From Tritrichomonas musculus (Eukaryota; Parabasalia; Tritrichomonadida; Tritrichomonadidae): a stretch of 64,000 bases of DNA. A program made the translations under genes and the position numbers. The notes under the pieces were generated by a model, which did no database searches, had not been told where the DNA came from, and was given only the letters and a program-made list of their open reading frames with translations. Below are positions 57,876-64,000 of the stretch, one piece after another. The number at the start of each line of letters is the position of its first letter. The stretch's first letter is position 1. The stretch spans positions 620,001-684,000 of the forward strand of contig JAPFFF010000039.1 in NCBI GenBank assembly GCA_039105265.1, given 5' to 3'.

Positions 57876-58380
57876 AATAATTTAATAATATTTTAAATTT
57901 TGATTTTTAATACCACCTCAACTTTATTATTTAGAGCAGTTTCAATGCAAAACTTTAAAGTTATTAAGATTTTATTGGGAATAAAAGATATTGATGTAAA
58001 TATTGAATGTATTTTAATATATTTATATTTGATATTATTTTAAAATCAGGCAATTAAATATAATTTTAAGATTAAAATTTTGAATGATATTCAAAAATTC
58101 AAATTTTCAGATTTTGTTATTATGAAATATTCTAATGAAATTCGAACATAAAAATTAAATTACATTACAGCTTAAATATTTCAAATGAGATTACAAATTA
58201 GATATTATTAATGACATTAAAAATAATATTTCAATAAATGGAATTTAAAAATCATTAATTAAATCAAATTTGTAATAGTTTTATTTTTGAATGAAATTTT
58301 TTTAAAATTAATTAATCAAATTATAATTGTATTTTTAAATATAATTATCAATTTTTAAATTTAAAATACTGTTAAATTAT
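57876..58380. other. Spacer between fold-back element and second ankyrin block
   Basis: AT-rich, with one phrase resembling a decayed ankyrin end (GIKDIDVN-like, near 57975-58005, frame TTATTGGGAATAAAAGATAT). No stable frame. Confidence 0.35.
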
Positions 58381-58383
58381 TTG

Positions 58384-58485
58384 ATTGTTAATACAACAGC
58401 CTTAATCCAAGCTGTTCGAAATAGAAATCCAGATATTGTTGATATTTTATTGCAAAACAAAGATACTGATGCAAATATTATATCA
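58384..58485 (+). other. Ankyrin-repeat island 2
   Basis: A single ankyrin unit: NTTALIQAVRNRNPDIVDIL followed by LQNKDTDANIISIS. It is followed by AT-rich DNA. It shares the D-A/V-N-x-x-S-I ending with the later islands. Confidence 0.65.
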
Positions 58486-58918
58486 ATTTCTAAAATTTTT
58501 TTTATTACATTTATACTACTATATTTTAATTCAATTTTAAAGTTCAAGTTTTTAATTCAATTCTAAAGTGCAAAATTTTAAATATGTTTAAAAAATCAAA
58601 TATTTTAATATAATTAAAATATTCACTTAATAAATTGCATTTCAAAGCAAAAAATTTTAATTACATTTCAATTATCAATTAAATTCAATTTTTCTTTAGC
58701 TTTTTAATTCAATTTTAAATCAAAAATGTTTTATTTATCAAATTTTATTAAGCAAACATTTAAATTGCATTTATCTTTTATTTCATTTTATGATGTTTTT
58801 ATTTTAAAATTTTAATTGGATTTTAATTGAATTTTTATTTATGAAATTCAAAAAGCAAAAATTTAAATGAAATTAAAAATAATATTTTTCATAAATGAAA
58901 TTTTTGATTAATTTTTTT

Positions 58919-59020
58919 CAAGACACAGCTCTAAGTATTGCAGTTGAAAATGAAGATGTTGAAATTGTAAAACTTTTATTAACAAGAGATAAAATTGATG
59001 TTAATTATAAATCAATTTAA
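58919..59020 (+). other. Ankyrin-repeat island 3
   Basis: A single unit: DTALSIAVENEDVEIVKLLL, then TRDKIDVNYKSI and a stop. It is preceded by a T-rich tract ending CAAG, which could be a splice acceptor. The spacer before it is about 430 bp. Confidence 0.7.
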
Positions 59021-59193
59021 ATAATAATTTCTTTGAATTTAATTCAATATTCAAATATTTGAATGGAATTTTAAATATATTTAATAAATTTTATTTTAAA
59101 ATTCAAATTTGAATAATATTTTAAAAAATAAATATTTTTAAACAGTGTATTAATTTATATTTAAATAAAATTTTCAATTTTTATATTTAATCA

Positions 59194-59290
59194 AACAATA
59201 TTATTTACCGCAGTTCTTAAGAAAAACAGTCAAATAGTTAAGCTTTTATTAGAGAATCCAAATATTGATGTTAATGAAAATAGCATTTTT
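59194..59290 (+). other. Ankyrin-repeat island 4
   Basis: A single unit: NQTILFTAVLKKNSQIVKLL, then LENPNIDVNENSI. Short spacers of AT-rich DNA lie on both sides (about 175 bp before and 245 bp after). Confidence 0.7.
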
Positions 59291-59535
59291 TATAATATTT
59301 TTATTCCATTTTAATTTATTTTTTTAATAACATTTCAACGTTTTAATATTTGAATTGGATTTCAATTTAAATAATTAAATAATATTACAAATATGATAAA
59401 TTTTTAGAATATAAATTTAAATAATTCAATAGCATTTTGGATCATTTGTTTAAATTACATTTCAAATTGAATTATTTTTAAATATAATTTGAATTATAAT
59501 ATTATACAATATTTCAAATGTTTGCAATTTTAAAT

Positions 59536-59632
59536 GCAGATCCTTTATACATTGCAATTAAAAGTAAATTTTATGAAATTGCTCAGATTATATTAGAAAA
59601 TGACAAATATGATTTTGAAAATATAAGTATTT
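59536..59632 (+). other. Ankyrin-repeat island 5
   Basis: A single unit: ADPLYIAIKSKFYEIAQIIL, then ENDKYDFENISI. GCAG precedes the unit and AAGTATTT ends it, which would fit an AG...GT intron boundary pair. Confidence 0.65.
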
Positions 59633-59815
59633 TTAATAAATATTTTCAAATGAAGTTTCATGATTTTTAGATTTGTATGAGATTTTTACATAGATATTTC
59701 AATGGAATTTTTTCTCAAATATTTCAATCACATTTTGATATTAAAATGTTTTATTATGTTTTAATTTATTATTTATATTTACGTTGAAATTTCCATGTAC
59801 ATTTTTTTTTATAGA

Positions 59816-59938
59816 ACATCCCTTCAAGCTGCAATTGATGAAAGAAACGCAGAAATTATTAAGTGTATGATAAAAAATAAAAATTTCCACATTGATTACA
59901 AGTCAGACCCAGAAATAATGAAATTGATCAGTCAATGA
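59816..59938 (+). other. Ankyrin-repeat island 6 and terminal stop
   Basis: The last unit: RTSLQAAIDERNAEIIKCMI, then KNKNFHIDYKSD and PEIMKLISQ with TGA. It has the closing helix expected of a C-terminal ankyrin repeat, so the locus appears to end here. TTTTTTTTATAG precedes it, a good splice-acceptor-like tract. Confidence 0.7.
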
Positions 59939-60109
59939 TTAATTTAACATTTTTTGGTTTAAATTAATAAAATAATTTTTTTTTTAATTTTTTTTTCCCC
60001 ATCATTTATTTCTAAATACACAGATGAATAAATTATATGCTTTAGCAAATAATAATAATAATAAAAATATTTGGTATATAAAGTTTATGAAATAGCAAGA
60101 TTGTATTAT

Positions 60110-60665
60110 GTACAGTATCAATAATAAGATATTTTTGGTGATTTAATTTCATTAAAAATATTTTTATCAAAAGATTTCACTGAAGATGGAATTAAAAATT
60201 TGCTTTAATGAGGAACATCTGCAAATAGCAAAACTTTGAATTGTGGTAACTGAAGATGGAATCGAAATTTGTTCCAATATGGAACATCCATTGAAAACTT
60301 ATAAAACCTATTGCTTCCAATTTTTGTAACAGAGGAAGGAAGTAATGCAATAGAAAGTTTAAAGCATTCACTAAATGAGTAATCTTCAATCGAAGTGATT
60401 GAAGGTGGAAGTGATACTTGTTCAATTGAAGAACAAAACTTGTTCAATTGAAGAACAAAACTTGAAAGCAGATTTTCCAATAGATTTTCCAATGGAATGA
60501 TATCAAATAATGATGAAACTTCAATGAAATTAGGTGAATAAAAAGCACTATTATGAAAGAATAAATCTGTAAACTTTGCTTTGATTCTAATTTTATCAGG
60601 ATTCTCAATTTTAGCTTTATTTTAATTATACTTGATAATTTGTCCAATGAAAAAGTTGGCATTTT
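60110..60665 (-). pseudogene. BspA-like leucine-rich-repeat relic
   Basis: The minus strand in several frames reads ENPDKIRIKAKFTDLFFHNS, then FIEVSSLFDIIPLENLLENL, then a block with SSIEQVSLPPSITSIEDYSF, SECFKLSIALLPSSVTKIGS and NRFYKF. A frame with a stop follows (KFLIPSSVKSFDKNIF). This is a BspA-family N-terminal region with two or three LRR_5 repeats. It has frame changes and stops, hence a pseudogene. Confidence 0.65.
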
Positions 60666-60689
60666 ATTAATATATATGAATTCCAAAGC

Positions 60690-61067
60690 TTGTAAAGGTT
60701 TATAAAAAGTGTTTTATAATTGAAAACATTAAGTTAATTTAAGAGATATATAATAATTTTGGAAAAAAATTGAGAGAAAATTGAATTTGTCTATGTTTTA
60801 ATTCAAATTACGGATGCAAATTTTATTGTCTTTTTATATTTGCAAAATCAAGTTTGTTAAATTCAATAAGAACATTCAAAAAATTCAGAAAATTTATAAA
60901 ATCTGAGTTGCACCTTTTTTTAATTTTGATTATTTTTTGTTTGTTTTGCTATTTATTTTTTTAATTTGGACTCTTTCATTTAAGGAATAAAAGATTTTTT
61001 GTTGTTCTGTTTAATTATTTGAATCCGTAATTTGAAGATATTTGCTCAATAAAAAATTAACTTTTTG

Positions 61068-61099
<32 letters not shown>

Positions 61100-61118
61100 T
61101 TCTATCGCTCTCGTTTGA
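60690..61118. other. Non-genic AT-rich DNA with long A-tract
   Basis: No frame recognised. An A-tract of about 28 nt lies near 61070-61097. Confidence 0.4.
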
Positions 61119-61283
61119 AATAAAATCAAAATTTGTTATTTATCTGATATTACTGACAACTACACTGATTCTGTTCAAATTGCATCGAAATTTGCTGTTC
61201 TTCTTTCAATTTTTGATCAATTGACATCATTACACAAGGCAGTTGAAACGAAAAATAAGGAAAAAATTTACACTCTTAAATAA
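61119..61283 (+). pseudogene. Unassigned coding relic
   Basis: A frame between stops without an ATG reads NKIKICYLSDITDNYTDSVQ, then IASKFAVLLSIFDQLTSLHK and AVETKNKEKIYTLK. Composition is protein-like but I recognise no family. Confidence 0.35.
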
Positions 61284-61416
61284 TTTGAATGTGAATTCAA
61301 ATGATGTTTGATCATTTCAAACATTTTTTACCTAAAAATGGAGAACGAGCAGGTCCTTATACGAATATTCTCCACTCATCTTAAAAGGTTTGTAAGTAAA
61401 TTTTTTAGTTAAGATT

Positions 61417-61815
61417 TTATTCTATAAATTTCATTTCATATAAATATTCATTATAGACATTATTCCCAGTTTCACTTGCTCTTGGTTTGTCAAGAAAAGC
61501 ACTTTTATCTCTTTTGAACATCTCATAAGCTTCTCTTTTAACCACAAAGTCCTCTTCAGGATTTTCAAGAAGTTTTACAATTTCTTCAATAATTATGTCA
61601 ATGTTTAATTCTCCCTTGTAATTATTCTCAACCAAGCCAAAGGAGAAAATTTTATTATTTTCAAGTGTTTCTTCAGTAACTTCTCCTTTAAATTGCAAAT
61701 CAAGGAATCTCTTTTTCACATTAATGAATCCCCTTTGATCGGTGAATTTCCTATTGTCTGAAGAGGACTTCGTAATTAATAGTGAAGCAAGCTTATAAAG
61801 AATTATAAACCAATT
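61417..61815 (-). pseudogene. C-terminal gene fragment, unassigned
   Basis: An open frame between stops with no ATG. It begins WFIILYKLASLLITKSSSDN, runs through RKFTDQRGFINVKKRFLDL and SFGLVENNYKGELNIDIIIE, and ends SAFLDKPRASETGNNVYNEY and LYEMKFIE. The acidic-helix ending and the L-L-I-T-x-S-S-S stretch recall the end of bacterial-type CDP-glycerol/polysaccharide transferases found in trichomonads, but this is a weak resemblance. It has the look of a real C-terminus that has lost its upstream part. Confidence 0.4.
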
Positions 61816-62031
61816 TTAATAACAATAAACTATTTAATACAACAAATTATTTAATTATATATATACTGTTTACTTATTAGAAGTAACGATTGTAATTGAA
61901 ATTGCGAAAGTAATTTAACACAACCAATTATTAAGATGAGTTATATGTTTTATGAATTCAAAGTTTACAGGTTTCATCAATTATTCACCATTACAAAAAA
62001 TGATGTTGAAAATGGATTTCAAATCTTCATT
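61816..62031. other. 3' flank of the surface-protein gene
   Basis: Short AT-rich spacer without recognised features. Confidence 0.3.
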
Positions 62032-64000
62032 TTAAAATGAAATGAATATTGAAAGAAAAGTATTATTATAACCAATCATCAAATTCATCAAGATTTGTAA
62101 GTTTGGCTTCAATAGTCGTATCAGTAACAAATTGTTTTGGTTATAATTTAGTGTGTCTTCTTGAGTATTTGTCTCATTTGTGTTCATCGATGATGATGAT
62201 GAGAATGACCAATCTTTCTCTTCAAGATAAATTCGATATTCATTTTTCTTTCTAACAATGATGATAATTATGGACAAGATTGAAAAGAACACTGCAACTG
62301 AGCCACAAACAATTCCGATAAGATTTTCTGGACTTATTCTTTTATTTGAACTTATATATAGAACATAATAAGTTGGCACATACGAAGGAGACAACGAGTA
62401 AATTATGTAAGGGAAATAAGAATAAGTATTTTTCCTGGCATCATATGAATATGAAAAAATCACTGATTTTATTAAAGTGCAAGTGAGTGAAAAACTAGAA
62501 GAAATTAATACTTTTTGATTTATTGAAGTTTGTGTTGGAATGTCAAATGGCTTTTCTGATTGTGAAAATGAATTTGATTCACTAAACTTGCTTGATTTAG
62601 AAAAAAGTGTAGTTTGTATGAACTCTTCTGATTTTGTAAAAAAATTTGTATTTGTAAATTCAAATGATTTTGAGAAAAATGATGATTTTTCGAATGAGTC
62701 ACTTTGAGAAAAATGTTTTGAGCAAGTTAAAAAATCTGTTTTTGAAAAATAATTTGATTCACTAAAGAATTTTGATTTGGTAAATCCATTTGTTTTAGTA
62801 AAATCGAATGATTGAGAGAAAACATTAGATTCACTAAAATCATTTGAATGAGAAAAATGATTTGACCAAGTTAAAAAATCTGTTTTTGAAAAATAATTTG
62901 ATTCACTAAAGAATTTTGATTTGGTAAATCCATTTGTTTTAGTAAAATCGAATGATTGAGAGAAAACATTAGATTCATTAAAATCATTTGAATGAGAAAA
63001 ATGATTTGTTTTTGAAAATATTAATGATTCTGTAAATTTTCCAGACTTTGAAAATAAAAATGTTCCTGTGAACTTTGCTGAATTGGAGAAGTCAAAAGAA
63101 TTAGAGAACTGAAATGATTGAGTAAAATAATCTGTCTCTGAAAATTCAATTGAATTTGAAAAAACATAAGATGATGTAAATATAAAAGTTGGTACTGAAC
63201 ATTTTTGATTAAACACATCATTAAAAGTAACTTGTCGTTCACCAGTTTCATCATATAAAGATATATCATCTTTTTTGAACAACAAATCATCATAAGGATG
63301 AAGACAATTATCTGAAAAATACCATTTTCTTGTGGCGTTTTCATAATTTCCACCAAAAACATCAAAATCCAAGTTTGGATGAAATATATTAATTAAATTA
63401 TTTGTAAAATGATTTATCGATGACGCATTTTTATTTTCATTTGAATAAATGATCGAATTTAATTTGGTTATTGGATCATAGTTTATTTCAAATAAACAGT
63501 TCTTTATTTCTAAACAAGGAATAAATGTAGTTTTTGATGAACTGCTGAGGAAATTAAAATGAATTATTCCATTTATTACCAAATTTGGCTCAAATATATA
63601 TTTTAATTGGTTACTATTAAAAACACAGTTATCGAAAGTTCCAATTGAGTAGGATAAATATACATATAATCCACGAACTGAACTCAGATTTAAAAATGAA
63701 TCAATAATATCATCAAAAATACAGAATTTAAAAGTAACATTTGATGAATATAAATATATTTCTCCTTGATAATCAATATTATTTATAAATAGTATTGAGT
63801 TATTTACAAAATTTGTTCTATAAATTGTATAGTTCGATAAGGATAAATATAATGAATAAGCATATCATTCCATATTGTAAAAACATTATTTGCAAATGAG
63901 CACTCATTAATTGTTCCATTTGAACCATATAATGATATAGAACTGCCATATAAATAATTATCTAAATACGAACATCCAATCAAATCACAGTGAGAATATG
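62032..64000 (-). pseudogene. Beta-helix (Pmp-like) surface protein with at least two frameshifts; runs off the right edge
   Basis: The N-terminal side, entering from the right edge, is a right-handed beta-helix type sequence (CDLIGCSYLDNYLYGSSISL, GTINECSFANNVFTIW, GTFDNCVFNSNQ). The frame changes near 63865 and continues. A Phe-Ser/Thr repeat region follows (FSQSFDFTKTNGFTKSKFFS) with a 144-bp tandem duplication (62711-62998). A juxtamembrane PYIIY segment, a membrane helix (LIGIVCGSVAVFFSILSIII) and a cytoplasmic tail complete it. Near 62130-62140 the frame changes again. The other frame gives VTDTTIEAKLTNLDEFDDWL and a stop at 62066-62068, which looks like the native end, whereas the frame in use ends at 62032 with an unnatural Leu/Ile-rich tail. 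It is a type I surface protein family. Either the gene is inactive or the assembly has indels. Confidence 0.75.
62711..62998 (-). repeat. 144-bp coding tandem duplication
   Basis: Two adjacent copies, offset by 144 bp, encode HFSHSNDF-S/N-ESNVFSQSF, DFTKTNGFTKSKFFSESN and YFSKTDFLT. Only a few differences (Ser/Asn, Trp/Cys) were seen. They belong to the Ser/Thr-rich stalk of the surface protein, which may be heavily glycosylated. Confidence 0.85.

Noticed and set aside
61339-61413. 24-codon frame MENEQVLIRIFSTHL
   Set aside because: Too short, and another frame of the same bases looks equally protein-like; probably part of a relic.

Overview
This window looks like nuclear DNA of a trichomonad parasite, most likely Tritrichomonas foetus or a close relative. 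The DNA is very AT-rich, and nearly all large genes are single uninterrupted frames. The gene families are typical trichomonad expansions: BspA-like leucine-rich repeat proteins, ankyrin proteins, BTB/BACK-like proteins, a BEACH protein, TKL-type kinases, papain-like peptidases and polymorphic beta-helix surface proteins. Several genes carry a TCA-Y-T-like initiator within about 20 nt of the ATG, as trichomonad core promoters do. Intergenic DNA is full of A/T homopolymers and terminal-inverted-repeat (TIR) elements. The species call is inference from content.

Left part (1-13 kb): the N-terminal part of a large BEACH-type protein (-), which runs off the edge. Next come a decayed surface-protein C-terminus and two TA-flanked miniature transposons (MITEs). 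A roughly 20-bp tandem array abuts a short BTB-like gene. A GH78 alpha-L-rhamnosidase, a Sel1-repeat relic and a papain-fold protein that has lost its catalytic Cys and His follow.

Middle left (13-29 kb): a divergent pair, a 765-residue unknown protein (-) and a 1587-residue SecA-like ATPase with C-terminal membrane segments (+). Then a START-domain protein, a BTB-BACK-F5/8C protein, a broken TKL kinase gene, an hAT-type MITE with a perfect 8-bp target duplication, and a TMEM43-like membrane protein.

Middle right (29-46 kb): purine-rich repeats, a TTAA-flanked 1.76-kb element, a GH3 beta-glucosidase with permuted domains, an hAT transposase relic, a secreted GH13 alpha-amylase, a kinase fragment, a Mutator-like element with about 0.4-kb inverted arms and 9-bp target duplications, and a BTB-coiled-coil-F5/8C gene with ten copies of a 24-bp coding minisatellite.

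Right part (46-64 kb): a BspA-like relic, an intact BspA-like protein divergent from a VIT/vWA protein, and a BTB-BACK-coiled-coil protein with a C1q-like C-terminus. Next is an ankyrin locus whose repeats are scattered as single-repeat islands, with a 1.7-kb fold-back element in one spacer. It ends with another BspA relic and a beta-helix surface protein gene that has at least two frameshifts and leaves the window.

Functionally, three carbohydrate-active enzymes (GH78, GH3, GH13) fit scavenging of host or bacterial glycans. The BTB-like proteins share one scaffold with different C-terminal sensor domains. No tRNA, rRNA or CRISPR was recognised. No LTR, Polinton or other virus-like element was recognised.
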